64,000 nt of DNA from Liolophura sinensis (GCF_032854445.1 NC_088300.1:60050984-60114983), one strand, 5' to 3'; positions 38,701-53,700 are shown, counted from the stretch's first letter. Translations and numbers: made by a program. The notes: generated by a model from the letters alone, not told the origin.

Positions 38701-41700
38701 TTAGACGAGCTAACTCGTGCTGGCTGGATTTGAACACTCAGAAACATGCATCGAAGGTTAGTGGCCTGAAATAAACCACAAGAAATCCACACAAAATCCC
38801 CTGCAGACGAACATGTTTCATGTCAGAAATACTTACACATAATCAGCCTTGTCATTGGTAGGAAACCATTTGACACAGCTGCCGTCTTCCTGGATGTAAC
38901 AGTTCTTCTCACCAGAATCAGGGTCTGACAATCATGGCAACAAGTATTAACGATCCACAAAAGTTATGTTAGAAATGAATGGCCAAGATCTCAATATATA
39001 CAGACACTGCTACATACTACTACTGATGACATACAAAGTATTATAACATGATTGGCAAGCACTGTACTCCAGGCAAAGGCCATTCCTTCCAGACTGCTCA
39101 CTGTTTTTGGAGTTAACATGAACAGTATGGCATCTCTCACTTAGACAAGCACCTGTTGTTTGGCCTAACAGTGGCCCAAATAAGCCGAATATTTAAGAAG
39201 CTACCAAAACCTTTAACCTGGATAAAAGAAAAAAACAATTTTCCACAAATTTCCCAGGGTTATCTACCTGAATTTCAGAACTCATTAAGTTAAGTACAAG
39301 TCAATAGGTTTTTACAGAAGCTATCATATTCTCCCTCTTTTGTTCAATTAAGCATATATAGGACCAAAGGTTTCACAAAGAATCATTAGCTTTCTTTACT
39401 ATCCACTCTTTACAAAGTCCCTAAATAAAGATTTCAAGGAGCACTGCATAGGACCCTTGTTTAGATATGTGCATATATCCCTGAGGTTTAAGGCAGTGCT
39501 TAACAATTTTTCAGTCATATAACAACGAAGTGTCTCGTGGCAGGGTGAGTTTATGTCAGCAAATGCTTAGGGATGTGGCAATATACCTGTGTGGTCTCTA
39601 CAGATGAGCTTGGTGTCCTGAAGGTATACTTTGGTCAGGTTGAGGTATTGCTGGAGGAAAAACCTGCTCACCTCACTGGCCCGCAGGAGGATTCGTAACG
39701 ACAGGTCGCTCACCTGCTCACGCTTCAGCAGCTGTGAATATAAAAATAAGTTTGAGGATGTGTACATGTACAAAAAGTCTCAACATGACTAATGATGAAG
39801 GCCTAGAGAAATATTTGATCTTCTTCATATTATTAGATGTATTTATTTCTGCAAAGTCTACTTAAAATATCTCCACGAAAAAATTACTTTACACATATCC
39901 TTACCTGCTTTACAACATGTAATTCTTGAGCCATCATTCTAGATAAAAATAATTACTGTAAAAATGATAACAACATAGAGAGATTTTATAGGCTGCTGGC
40001 AAACACATGTACATGGTAGAAATTCCCATTAAACACCCTACTGCAGGCAACATAATTAACAAGGGAGATAAGTGCTGCAGCCTGTTGGTGAACCAGATTC
40101 TGAATTTGGGTGTCAAAATTTAAACATTAGTTTATGTACCACATTCAATAACCAATAAATACCTCTACAGCTTGTGGAATGTTGATTTGCTGCATTGTGG
40201 GAGGTTTTTCCCAGTTGTCATATTGAGCCTGAAATGAACAGAAACCAAACCAGCTTGTATATGTTGAACAAACTATATTTTCAAGGAGGAAAGGCAAAGG
40301 TGCATGGAACAAAACAGAGCAGGACCATTTAAGATTTCTTTGTGATTGGGAATAAACAGTGATGTTTTCTTAATCCATGGAAAATATAACTAACCTGTAA
40401 ACATATAATATTTTAATTATTTACTTCTCCATTCATCTTTCACCTAAACCCAAATATTATCAGCAAAACAACTTCTATAATTTAAACTAAAGATCTTCAC
40501 AGAAAATGTCTGTGCATGTTTTTGGACCATTCAATGAACTTGACACCTTTTATGGTGTTAACATATTTATTTATCTGATTGTTATTTTACGCCATACTCA
40601 GGAATATTTCATTTATACAATGGCGGTAAGCATTATGGCGAGAGGAAACCGGGCAGAGGCCAGGGGAAATCCACGACCATCCACACGCTGATGGCAGACC
40701 TTCCCATGTAAGTTCAGAGAGGAAGCCAGCATGTGCTGGACTTAACTCACAGCGACTGCATTGGTCCGAGGCCCCTAGGTCATTATGTCGTGCTGGTGTG
40801 CTAACCCCCTCGGTCATTGAGACCCCTAGTGATACCATAAAGTAAGTAAATCAATAAATCCCTGATCACACGCAAAGTCAGACCTGTGCGAGGTAGATGA
40901 GTTCTTGACACTGCTCAGGTCTCATGAGCCCATCAGCAGCAAACCGCTTGGGGCCATGTAACACCTTCTCATCAGCAAACACCTTGATGCCTATTCTGGC
41001 AAAATGCTGGATGAAGGGATTAGCCGGAGTTTCGACGTTATTCTCCTCAAACGTGCCGGGGTTGGCGCGGAAGTCACCCATGGAGATGTAATTCCTCTTG
41101 AGAAACACCTGATGTAAGACAATTTTAATTATTTATTTATTTGATTGGTGCTTCATTCGAGAATATTTCACAAATACGCTCTAGAAAATCCAGTCCATGT
41201 CCATGCACATTTTGCTGGCAGATGTTCTCATGTACATCTGATGTAAGTATATCAAAATCTAATACGTACTGGTACAAAGCATTTATTTGATTGAAGTTTT
41301 TAGCCAGACATCACTTTTGAAAGAAAATTTCACTTATGAATTTATGGTCAGATATTGGTGAAAAAAACCCTCACATATTGATCTTGTTAATCATATGTAA
41401 TTAAATAGAAACTAAAAGCACTGTCTTTATTTCCACATCTTGAACTAAATAGACTTGCAATATGCAAGCAAAAAACGCACTGAAAAGCGTTCCTAAACTA
41501 CTGAGCTTGAGGTTTACCATCCTGAACCAAGGGAAGCAACTCTTGTGATCAATGTAACAACATAGTCATCTGTATCACTGCATCACAATATCAGACAGAG
41601 GGTCAGAAGTGTATTCCATACAACATCCTGATACTCTAAGATGTCCTTTACGTGGTACACTGCTGACTTGCTTGCTTACATTGTAAGTATCATCTTCTTC

Positions 41701-44700
41701 CTGTGGAGTTTCCTCAGCCAGGCGGACCACTTCCCTCAACATCTTTTTACGCTTTGAGTACTCCAGGGCATCCTGTATAAAGGAAACAACATAATGATTT
41801 CTGCCTACAAAAGGCCGCCTTCATATTTTAAATGGCCTAAGGTAAAGTCATATGACATCATTAATATATGGAAATAATAATATGGTATCTGAATGGATTG
41901 CATTGAAATGTCCATTCAAGGTGACATCATGAAGAGTTTAACGTCATCACGTATGGATTGGAATGCATCTAATGTGACATTGCTGACGTCATGATGCTGC
42001 AGAATGTCGGCTTTTGTGGAACGAAACTGAAAGTATGAAGGGGGTCTATGGTAATTGGTAAGTGACATGTAGAATAGACAAATAACATTTTCTTTGTTGC
42101 TTGTCTAGAAAGTGATCTTCACATGACTGGTAATTAAGTCACAATTATTTTTTGAAACAACAGCCCTATATATTCTTTTCTAATACGTTAAATTTGATAG
42201 CATTTATCCCAGTTGTGATATGTGCCATTGTGATATTAAAAACATTAAAATATACAACCTGTTCATAATATTCCATGTTCTTTATTACAAAATGGAGGAA
42301 CATTTCAGTGAACTCTTTACCTGTCTGGCTACAAAGAAACTTTCTCCGTAGCCTCTCTTCAGGTAGTAGAGTTTGTTGTTTAGCATGATGTCATCGTGAG
42401 GTTTAAACAGCAGGTATGACTCCGCAGCCTGGGCAGCCTGCTCATAGTTCTTCACTGTTCAGACCAAACAAAACGACACATCACATACATGGTAAACATT
42501 ACATTTATTACCTTCCTCGACAGCTGTTCACTGCTGTACTAAAGAATTTTTAATTCATGCTATGCCAATTATGTTCATGGGAACTGAAAAATGGACTGCT
42601 TGGAGTAATCGCCTGTCTTTCTAACGTACCTGACACAACACTTAACCGGCTCAATTAGAGCAAGGAACCCTTTATATTGGTCAAGAGCTGGTCAGTGGTT
42701 GTTAGAATAATGCTTTCACTGAACGAAAAATCAAAAACTCCAGCAAATAAAGCCAGGGATTTAGATCAATTTTTGTAAACTCATAAATGAGCAAAAACAT
42801 CCTCCCTTTTTATTGTGGCATTTTCCTTAACCTTGCGCACAAAAATATGCAACATAAGACAAATGATTACTGCAGTCAACAAGAAAGAGAACATCACGGA
42901 ATATTAAAGAGTAGATATGCTATATGTAGCAACTGGCAAACAGGAATGTCTCCTTGCAAAGAATGATGGGTAATCTAGACAGGGTAAGCCTTTGAACATG
43001 TACAAAATTACATTAACATAGACTGGTCTAAATGTGTACAAGTACATGCCTTCAGTATTTAACACATATTGAAAATTTAGACAGCGCAATTTTCCCAGAA
43101 TACTAAAACAGACAACTGCAATAAAAACATCAAGGAAAACATTAACTATAAATTATATTTCAAGTATTCTGATGGTAGAATGCAGAAAATTGTCCATGCA
43201 CTTCATATACAAGTATGTAATGGTAGCTTTTTGGTGGGCAAAAATATAACAATTGTACATAAGTATGCGTACTTGTTTGTCAAGAGCTCTACAAACCGAC
43301 CTGTTCAAACACATACTTGTAGCACCGTTAAAAGTAAACCAGACTCTTTACACCCAAACATTATTATGAAATGTAAGGAGGTACAATTACGTTTTGGCCC
43401 AGGAAAAAGGAACTTCCAAAATGAAGCAGAGCTACTGGAGTATCAGATTGATAGTAAACACAGTGTGTTGTTGTTGGCAAACATCCCTCCTTGAGTTTGA
43501 GAATAAGGAGCAGCAGCCAAGGGTTGTCAGTTGTTTATCTTCCCTGGGGAAGGCAGTGTCAAGGGTACTATTCTAAGTGAAGTAACAATTGACATGTACA
43601 AGAAAATGAACTCACTATTACATGTACCGTAACTGACAAGGTTACGCAGAAGATAGAGTACGTAGGGTGTAGATGGGTGGGGTGCGCATGTCAAACCGAT
43701 AAAAGAGAGCTGGTATTGGAGTGTTCATGTACAATTACCGTAAATGACCTTAAATTTACCGTAATACATTTAGGGAACTACAGAAAGTACATGTATGAGC
43801 AATCAAATAACAACACAAGTGACTGCACATTTCATAGTCTTCCAGCTACTCATGTACAGGGTTATTCCAAAAGCTGAAAGAGGTTGCATAAAGGTACCTC
43901 TTCTTGTGCCTGTAGCCATCTACATGTACTTGTGTAATATTATACATGTACTTACCCGATATTGTTTGAATTTTTTCATTGGTGTTTATGGATGGATAAA
44001 AATATTGGAGTGCCCTTTGCAAACTTGTTTTAAGGCTGGGGCCAAGGCAGTGAGAGCTGGATTTAAGCATGCAGTGTTCATTTTTGTCAACAGCTCTCCT
44101 TTTGTAAAACCTGTACATGTATTTCTATTCTATTCACTAATGTATTAACTGCTGAAAGAAATTGAGAATTTGGATTACCTAAGAACAAAAATGAGTTGCA
44201 TTTAACTCCTAACTCAACCTTCTGGGCGTATATTTTCTGCAAAATGTTAATTAAGAGAACTCTAAGAGGAAATCCGTCAGTCCTCTAAACTGTCCGCCCG
44301 ATGAGATAACATGTAAATGAGGGAGAGTAAAGATTCCCACAATGCAATGTTCACCCGTGGACCGCACATGTAAACAACATGATAGATTAAAAGCAGATTA
44401 GAAGTCTAGTAAATCAAATATGATCTTCCTTTCTATTGATAATGTTTTATAAAGTACTCGTAATTGTTAATGGCAGACCTGAAGTTACACGGTAGACTGC
44501 ATAATTGCAACACAGTACTGTGTCTGACATTTCCAAAAAAGATCAGACTTTCTTAATACAGCGATTTCAGTCAGTTAATGGTCGAAGGGAAACCCCCGGA
44601 TAAAAATGAACATTCAATCGTTCACTCACGGTCAGATACCTGTCAGTAGACATCTGGAAGTTTCAACTTTATGTAGATGATGTCTAAAATAACAGCTCGA

Positions 44701-47700
44701 TATTTTTGACATTGGCAGTATGTCCCTTTAATGAAAACATTGCATGTAGATGTCTACATTTCAAATAAACAACAACCAAATACACAGGTTGTCTGAAGGT
44801 TTATTGTGACAGTGCACCAGAATGTATAAGAAGCTCTCAATAATTTTTTTAATTAAGTTTATGGGTGGAAAAACCCAGGATAATGCCATAAGAAAACTTT
44901 TGTCCTTCGTCTGATAAATCTCCAGCCTGGAACAGCTTCGTAAAACAGGGTTGCCACTTACAAAAGAAAATGTTTCTCAAAGACTTACATGTAACATGCT
45001 ATGTTCTCAAGTCCTTTGAAGAGCCTATCAGATGAGGTGCTAGCCTCCACCTGGCAATTAATGGATGTATTTTGGTTGTGTATTTATCTGTCCATTTCGT
45101 ACATAATGCACTGATATTTAACAATGAAATACTTTACTTTTCAAGGACTCATATTTTCTAATGATTTTCAAGGTCTTCAAAACCTTTCAACAAAATTCTG
45201 CTACTTTCAAGGATTTCACGGACCACTGGGACCTCTGGGACCTCTGGTACATGTACCTGTCACCCTCTGAAGGATTCCTAAAACATACTTGTACTGAAAG
45301 GCACAATTACATGTAAGTTTTACCAGTATTTTAGGAAGAAAGTTTTTACCAAAATTACCTTTCTAGTCAGACCTATATAATGAACTATTCTTTCAAGCGT
45401 CAACAATGACTTTTCCCACTTATGTGTAATGCTCAGTGCATATATACATCCTGGTATGTAATACTTACATATAAACAGCACACAATAAAATTCAAGTATT
45501 CAAGAGGTAGATGTATTTACTACTGGAATGGGCATTTTGTTCTTGATTTGGCTCTGCTCATGGACCTAACATTGTGTTTGGCAATCAGGATATTTATAGT
45601 TACAAAACCCCTCTATTTACCAGTTTGAGTACTTTACAAAAAACAGATTCCTGCTCCCTTCTTTAAATCATTTCCGACTGGTAATAAAAACTGCTGCTGA
45701 CTGACAACTGATTGCGAGAAGATTGACGCAAAATGTGGCAGAAAAATACTTCACAAATTTCAAGGTTTCGACAGATTCTTTTCTGCCTTTTTGCACTGCT
45801 AGCCAAGGAAAAAGTATGACCAAGCTTTACTAATTACATCTCATTAAGGTGAGATTAGTGAAGTCAGGTTTGTCTAACTGCATTACCAGTTACCTAAAGC
45901 CCTTGGCACCTGTCTACATGAGGAAGGTGCCGGCATGTGACAAGCTCAGATAAAAAGCTTCTTCTTTCCTTACAACACGATCAACAAAGAAAACTGACTT
46001 CACTGCAGAATCCCAATTGATTTACTTCAAATACCATGTAGATTCAAATACAATTTTATTTTTCAAATAGTTTTCTTCAAGCTCAAGATTTAAGATCTTT
46101 AAATTTTCATCGATTTCCTATTTTTTGACCTGATTCACACCAAGAGCTACATGAATGCATATGTAGTTTTAAATTATCTGGATTTTTATGTATTTCCATA
46201 AATTAAACTGCTACTCTAATTATTCAACCTTTTTACATATGAAATGCACTAAACTACATTGATTGGAATGGCCAATTTCAGGGCTTCACAAAAAGTATAA
46301 TTTTATCAGTCCACACAGAATAATGCCTTCAGAATATGCTTGAATAAACACCTTGCCAATATGCAAAAAGTTTGAAGAATTACAGTACCTGTGTTTATGA
46401 ATTAAAATTTTAACAGCAATTTTCAAGGAAAAAACATAAACAAGTGTCATATGTGCCACTTTTTGAAGAATGAATATAGAAGTTCATTCAATTTAGTTGC
46501 ACTGTTAAATGTTGTGTTCAGTGTTTTTCACTGATATACCGATTTTACGTGCAGTTGTTGAAATAAAACTACTTTTACCAACATCTGGTAAATGCACACA
46601 TACAACACAGTGACAATACAATATTAATTTCCACGGTGTTTACAGAAAAATCTGGTAAAGCTAACCCTGATTCCTGATGCTATGGTTGATAAGACAGAAC
46701 TCTCTTAAAAAGACTCTTTTGCATATCTGACAGACTGACACATAATACATCAAGTGTTTATGCCCCTTTTCTACATTAAAGTCACGAGGGGAAAAAAAAA
46801 AGAAAGAAAAAAAAATAGTTTGAAGTTATAGATGTGAAATAAACATACCCTGAAGCACAAAAGATCTGACATATAGCTGCTTACATCCATATTTTTTGTT
46901 TGGTTTTCTGAGTCTTATTTAAAAGGATCAGGACATGATACCTTATAAATTGTCTAATTTTCTGTTATGCAGTAATATAAACATGATTCTGATGGAACGC
47001 TGTCTTTTTTCATAATAAATTCACTCAAAACCCTTATCCTACGTATCAATGTAAGTGTTTATAAGTACAGATCCCGTTAGATTTGAGGGGGACCACATGG
47101 GAAGTCTGTACATTGAAGGATTATTTAATTTCTGATATCTACCAACCAAACAGCCAAAAAAAAAAAAAAAAAACAAAAAAAAAAAGACAAATTTATCAAC
47201 CCCACATTTACTGATTAATCTTACATTTAAAACCACTTTGTAAAGGTATATTCTCCTTAAGGTTGAAATACCAATGTATGGTGTCAACTGATCTGGCTTT
47301 ACAGACAGCCAGGTGTCCATATAAATCAGTCACAACCACCAGGGTTTAATGCCCAGCAGGAAAAGATAGACGGGTAGTCACATCCTGTTTTAAAACCCAC
47401 TAAAGCTGTCTAAACAATTTTTATCAGTCGCAGAGTTTTTTTCAAATCTCCTTGTCTTATGGAACTATAAAGCTTGGAGAAGATTCTGGAAGGTTTAGCA
47501 CACATATGTGGGTATATAAATGTCACAGTTCAGGAGCCCCCCCCACCCCTGTGGTGTAAAGGGCAATCCAGATAACCCTATAAATCCATTACAGCCTTGT
47601 TAACATGACAGCTACACTATCATGCTTTCCTCATATAATTACACACATAATTGGACTAAGCAAATAAAATCATGAATAACACAGAGGGTAAATGTATCCA

Positions 47701-50700
47701 ATTACATATGAACACGTTTTGTTAACACTTCAGACAATGGCAAGGTTAATTTTTTTTTACAATGACAGAAATGAATAACTGACAACAAATGAGCAGTTCA
47801 TGTTAAAGCTTCGGTGAATCATGAGCTAACTGTTAACTGCAAGCATTTGAATTATTTATTTGTGCTCAAGGTTCAATCATATAATGTTACTGAGTTGGCT
47901 AGCACACGGATATTAAAAAAAGTGAAAGACTAAAGATAAATTTATAGTTTTAACATATGCCAAAACAAAAACCATGTATACATAAAAGATAAAACCATTC
48001 CAGCAGATCATTTATTATACCCAGACTGGTTAATACATGTACACCAGGTCCATCATGGGTTTTTTTTTTTGCTTTTTTTTAAGTCAAAAAAGTACTCAAA
48101 GTCATTTAAGTACAGAATGACTTTTGAATGTGTACACTGGATTACATTATACAGCCATTTCACATTGTCCATATACAGCTTTCTTTGTTTTCTCTTCTTA
48201 CCAATGAATCTGAGGGAAACAACAATGAGACTATAAAAAACCACAGTGAGTCTAGAGGAAACTAAACTGAGCCTAGAGGTAACCACAATGAGTCTAAAAG
48301 AATCTACAAGAAAGGAGGAAACCACCACATGACAGGCAACACAGCTAACAGACGGTGTAAGGCAGGCATTGCCCTAGTCACTACGAAACTGTTGATTGCC
48401 AGTGATTTTTTTTCAAAATATAAACAGTGATTAAGCCAATAATTTTTGAAGCTAATATCAATACTTTGTTACTCTTTTTACCTATATAATTATTCATTCA
48501 TTCACATAACTTATATCCCACTTTTCACTCACTTACTACTTACTTGGTCTAACCTGACAAACCCCATGACATAAGGCTGCGAGTGAAACCAGCAGGAACT
48601 CGATTAAAGCTTGCAATCTCTGTGTTTGAGAAACACACATTTAGTTCTGTGTTTAAAGTTAAATCATTACACTACACATAAAGATGTCAGACAACCATGT
48701 TAGAGAATTAAGATATGAATTTAATTGTGTGTTGTAGGAAACTATAAAGCACATTACTGTCTAGCGCAGCCCTGACTGGGAATCTGGGTGTCATCAGAGT
48801 CATAAACTTCACTGTCAGCCTGCTATCACACCTCACCCCATTCCTAACTGAACAACAGCTTCATATGACATGGCCATGCTGGAGGATAACCAGACCGGCT
48901 CCATCATAATAAAGATTGCACACCCACAAAACACTAGGCAGGGGTTCTAAAACAAGCTTATCTTGTAGGCGGCAAGCCACAGGCAACCACAGCTCATATA
49001 AGGTGGTAGGCCAGCGCCACCAGGTGTTGCCATAATCACTGTGAAACTGTTGTTTGCCAGTTTTATTTTCAAAATATAAACCATGACTGAGCAAATAAGT
49101 TTTGTACCTAAATTAATACTTTCACCCTTTTTTTTAAATCAAATATTATTCACTTAATTTAACTTACTTGCTATGTTTGCTTAACCTACTGATTCATATG
49201 AAACCTTTAATGATTTGTTCACTCCTAATGTCTGAGAGCTCCAAATTCCATTAGCTATCTCTCATCACAGAGGGCTAATATGCCTCCTGTAAAATGACTG
49301 ACAAGTTTCAAAAATAAGAGTAGACAAGCTGTAGATACATCAGAGGTACAAGAAGAAACACCATGGGTTTTTAGACATATATGTACAATGTATGTCAAAT
49401 ATGAAAGTAACATGTTTAAGGGTTGTTTAATAATGTTGCAATCAATTTAAGCCCGCTGTATTCAGCAAATAGAGCTTGCAAGACCTAAAGTTAAGTAGGC
49501 CTCAGGCAGGACAAGAATTAGATTGTGCACATAATTTCTGGTTTTATTTCTAATGCGCAGATTATCATGTGTAATAACTTTACACACCAATATTTTATCT
49601 TTCACTCTGAGGGGTAAATATGGCTTCAAGTTACAGTTTTCTTAAGGCCCCAGTAGTTAACCTGGAAATTAAGTATCTTGCAGTGGTGATGTCAACGATG
49701 ATCCCTGTTTATAAAGAACTGTGTGGGCAAGTCTGGCCTAATGGGGGCGAAGGTGTGGGAAACAGACCGAATGAGGGTGGGAGGTGTGAGGAACAGACTA
49801 ATTGGGGGGAGGCTGGTGTAGGGGCATTAAGCTGGCCCGAAGAAGCCATGCAGTATCTGTGTATGTCACCCTGCAAAAAAACATATTATACATAAAGTAG
49901 GTATACTACAAGTAATGATAATGACTAGTCACATACTTACACCTGCAAAAAGCACACTGCAGGTAATGGTAATGGTTAGCCACATATTTATACATAAAGT
50001 AGGTATACTACAAGTAATGATAATGACTAGTCACATACTTACACCTGCAAAAAGCACACTGCAGGTAATGGTAATGGTTAGCCACATATTTATACATAAA
50101 GTAGGTACACTACAAGTAATGATAATGACTAGTCACATACTTACACTTGAAATAAGCATACTGCAGGTAATGATAATGGTCAGCCACATACTTATACATA
50201 CAGTAGGTATACTACAAGTAATGATAATGACTAGTCACATACTTACACATGCAAAAAGCATACTGCAGGTAATGGTAATGGTCAGCCACATATTTATACA
50301 TTAAGTAGGTATACTACAAGTAATGATAATGACTAGTTACATACTTACACTTGAAATAAGCATACTGCAGGTAATGGTCAGCCACATATTTATACATAAT
50401 GTAGGTATACTACAAGTAATGATAATGACTAGTCACATACTTACACTTGAAATAAGCATACTGCAGGTAATGGTAATGGTCGGCCACATAATCATGGATA
50501 ACTTGACTGTGGATAACCCCAAGTTTTCTCTCACATCCCAACTGACATTTTATCATCTCCACATAAAGACCTGACAATACAAAAAAAGTACAAGAGAAGT
50601 TGACAGACAGGATTTAAAATTGTTTGGTAAATGACATTACTAAATACACTTGACATGTCCTCAGTTACCTCTTGCAATAGAATTTCATGAAGTAGTTTAA

Positions 50701-53700
50701 AACAGTAGTTTATATGAGCTTTGAAGCAGATACAATCCTACATAATACAAGCCAACAAGAGCAGGATTTGACGTTTACATTTCATTTGGACTGGGATTAT
50801 ATATGCAAGACTGCCAATAAATCACTTTCGCATTTCAGACGGTGGCCATTTTTTAAACAGAGACGTCGTGAGATCTCGCAATACAAGGGAGCTGGGTGCT
50901 AATTTCACTCGACAGCCTATGCTTTAACCTAGCGACGGCATGCTTACTATATTAAATATCTTATTCAATGTAATTCTGCATTGGAAATTGTGCCCCTTTT
51001 CGCCGGACCAATGGGGAAACTGACAATGTCAAGCAGAAAGTGTAACTGTGAAATGCTGCCGTTTTATTGCCCATGAAAAGCAGCTGCAACTTCAAACTTC
51101 AAAGGCCACTGCCCCCATATATGTGCTAATTTGACCACAGCTGCTCTGTTATGGCGAGTGTACTGGTGTGCCTCCTGAAATGTGAACGTGGCTTATACCC
51201 AGACCAAACTCCACCAGTATATTGGCGTTGCTGAACACGACGCTGCTCTATTCACCGAAAACTTCTGCAGCCCTTCACAATAGGGTCTCCCAACCACAAA
51301 GATCAGAAGTATTGCATTTGGCTCAACCGTTTTGAAGACATACCACTTGAAAGAAATTAAAAATGCTTTACCAATAAAAATAAAATTTCCTTCAAATGCC
51401 TTTCATTCACAGCTGAAAAATCTCAAAAACCCATCATTTTGAGTTGCACTTTATGAAATTTCTTTATGCATAGTCACAATGTTACCTATAGTGTTTGTTG
51501 CATTCAAGAACATTCAAGTTTTCTCACGATATGGCCATGATGAACTTTCAATGAATTTGGCTCTGTAGTTTTGGAGATTTGCTGCTATTATACCAACAGG
51601 ATGGTAAAACATTGTCCAGTTACAAGTTTTTCAACAGGCTTCCTACAGGACCAGAGATAATTAAGTTCTCCAAGTATTATAACAATACATGAAATGCTTC
51701 TCAGGATATTTCATTAACAGACAAACAGACATTATGTGATGATGACAATATCCTTCATTCAATCTTTGACAGATGGGTAAATATGCTTGCTCCACTAAAC
51801 TAACCTGCTATTGTAGAGAGAACATCAGTCACATCCCCAATCTGTCCGGTGTCCAGGAGACCCTCACACTCAAAACGACATCGCTCCTCTGCGGGGAAAA
51901 ACGCCTCCAATGCAGACTCCATTTCCTCCACAACTGTTGGCCAGTCATCCTCGGTGTACGCATGTGACCCATCAATGTAGTGAGTCTGTAACATCAACAC
52001 TGATTTATTGGTTACTGGTTTACATGTAATAAACTACATTTCCTTATCTTCTTTAGCGGCCACTGCATGAGACTAAAACCAGCTTGTAAAATAAGTAGAT
52101 ACATAGAAATGAGGTACAAAATTGTTCTGTACATTCTGTTATGCCTTCACATGAAGTCCATTCTCAGCTGTAATCAAATATGACTGCCATCAAGTTCAGA
52201 ATGATGTACTTTTGTGTGTCCAACTTTGAAACACTAAAAAGAAAGTAATTTTTCAGTCATTCAGTTAATGTCATGCTTGGGTGTTCATTCCAGATGGGAG
52301 TTTCTCAGTTTTTTCATGATTAGAATGATGTTATGATTATTAAATTATGTTATTAAATTTACCACAGACATTTGTTCCTGAAATCAAAAATTTTACATCA
52401 AAATGTATATCTTCAACAACACAGAATCATGGTTACAAAAAAATCTGGAACCTGTACACGTTTGTTTGATTGAAATTGTGACGCTATACATCGACAGAAA
52501 ATACTGATACTTGTTAACTACAAAGTATATTTATTCTACAGGTTAGCATTCATGTATATAGTATGTTTGGAAGTTACCAAAAGATATGGCTCTGCTTGAG
52601 GAAATGCTGTGTTGTTTGTTTGTAGACTCCAGCTAGAGACAAGCAACTTTTGGGATATAATGTGGGGACAGGTAGCTGCCAGACTGATCATCAAAGCTCC
52701 TCAGTATGTTGTCAGGGAGATATTCCTCTGTGCATTGGTACACTATCAGTTACAGGTCTATAGAGGTTTGTGGCTCATTAAAACAAACAGTCTGTCAACA
52801 GCAACTGAATCTAGCACAGATATACCAGCTGTGCCAAGCCGAGGCACTCATACATGTATGAAACAGGGCTAATCTATTGAGTATTCTAAAGTGAGGAACC
52901 AAAGCTGGCCCATCCAGGATCATCTGCAGTAGTTCCACCATATCTAAACTATAAATCTTTAATGACAGAGCTAATCTTAATATGCCAGACATATTCGGAA
53001 TTAGGTGTTGAAAAGCACTTCAACTCAGACTGTAGTACTGTGAAGACTAGAGATACACACTGAGGCTAAGTATATAGACATGCCATTTGCATTACACTGA
53101 TACTGTCAATGATCAACTGAGAACCGGATGATAATGAAATCAGAAAGGTATGTACCTAAAATAAAGTCTTTCAGCCAAGATGCTGAAGTGATCCATTTCC
53201 AAGTAATATGCTTGAATCTACATATATGCGAATAAAAAAAATATGTGATTAGCTAATGCCAATTGAGCTTTTAAGAAATATGATTATATAATTACTTTAT
53301 CGGTTGAGATAACGAGGATTCAGAAGAAAAATTTGCATTCAAATTCTATGGAAACAAAATGTGCCCTTACTATGTGTCAGCCTTCTGGGGCAGAATCATT
53401 GTAGGTGGTGTCTTGGTTCAATGGGTTTTAGCACATTTTGTGGTAACACCTACAGTATGTATATAGATAAAGCTGTAAAATTAGTTCCATCTTGCACAAG
53501 ACTTATCATGTAATTTCTGAATTTAGTGACTTTATTTACGCATACTGTCAACACTGAGTTTATAAACAGTCACTTCAAATACTTTATTTATAACTTTAAT
53601 AGGAATGATTAAGGCTTATTGCCACAATGGCAATACATTAGACATATCATGAGCATATAAACTTAAGAAGGATTCACAAACTAACATTTTGATGATCAAT

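Larger units (their letters stand above)
35838..41108 (-). other. P3H: first (diverged) dioxygenase-type module of the prolyl 3-hydroxylase
   Basis: Exons 41108-40884 (225 nt; VFADEKVLHGPKRFAADGLM, EQCQELIYLAQ), 40228-40163 (66), 39731-39587 (145), 38924-38837 (88), 36558-36486 (73) and the first half of 36192-35838. The chain parallels the second module: CRDHTDPDSGEKNC then IQEDGSCVKWFP, KADYVAAIHLNKVMTGGE, MLSPKCGRMVGFPAS, PHGVLPFPSGVRCVL, NYSKNRSYDEKAH. The intron phases (0,0,1,2,0) are those of module 2, while three of the four inner exons are shorter by 33, 3 and 27 nt, all multiples of three. The SPHT block is missing and the HxD site is rearranged (an HTD lies about six residues early). 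PHG and GVR are kept. Activity is uncertain. Confidence 0.75.
42455..49886 (-). other. P3H intron body
   Basis: Intron sequence with no exon I could place. It contains a pair of similar segments at 48361-48530 and 49018-49180 and a segment at 46250-46390 with a partner at 58055-58180. No gene is seen on the other strand. Confidence 0.5.

Noticed and set aside
29710-41108. Two separate neighbouring P3H genes instead of one
   Set aside because: Phases join without a break from exon 36192-35838 to 34742-34644, the start of module 2 shares an exon with the end of module 1, and no CXXXC N-terminal part precedes module 2.
49915-50574. Plus-strand open frames with a 34-residue peptide repeat
   Set aside because: They arise because the 102-bp minisatellite unit is a multiple of three and lies antisense in a P3H intron; no signal of a gene.
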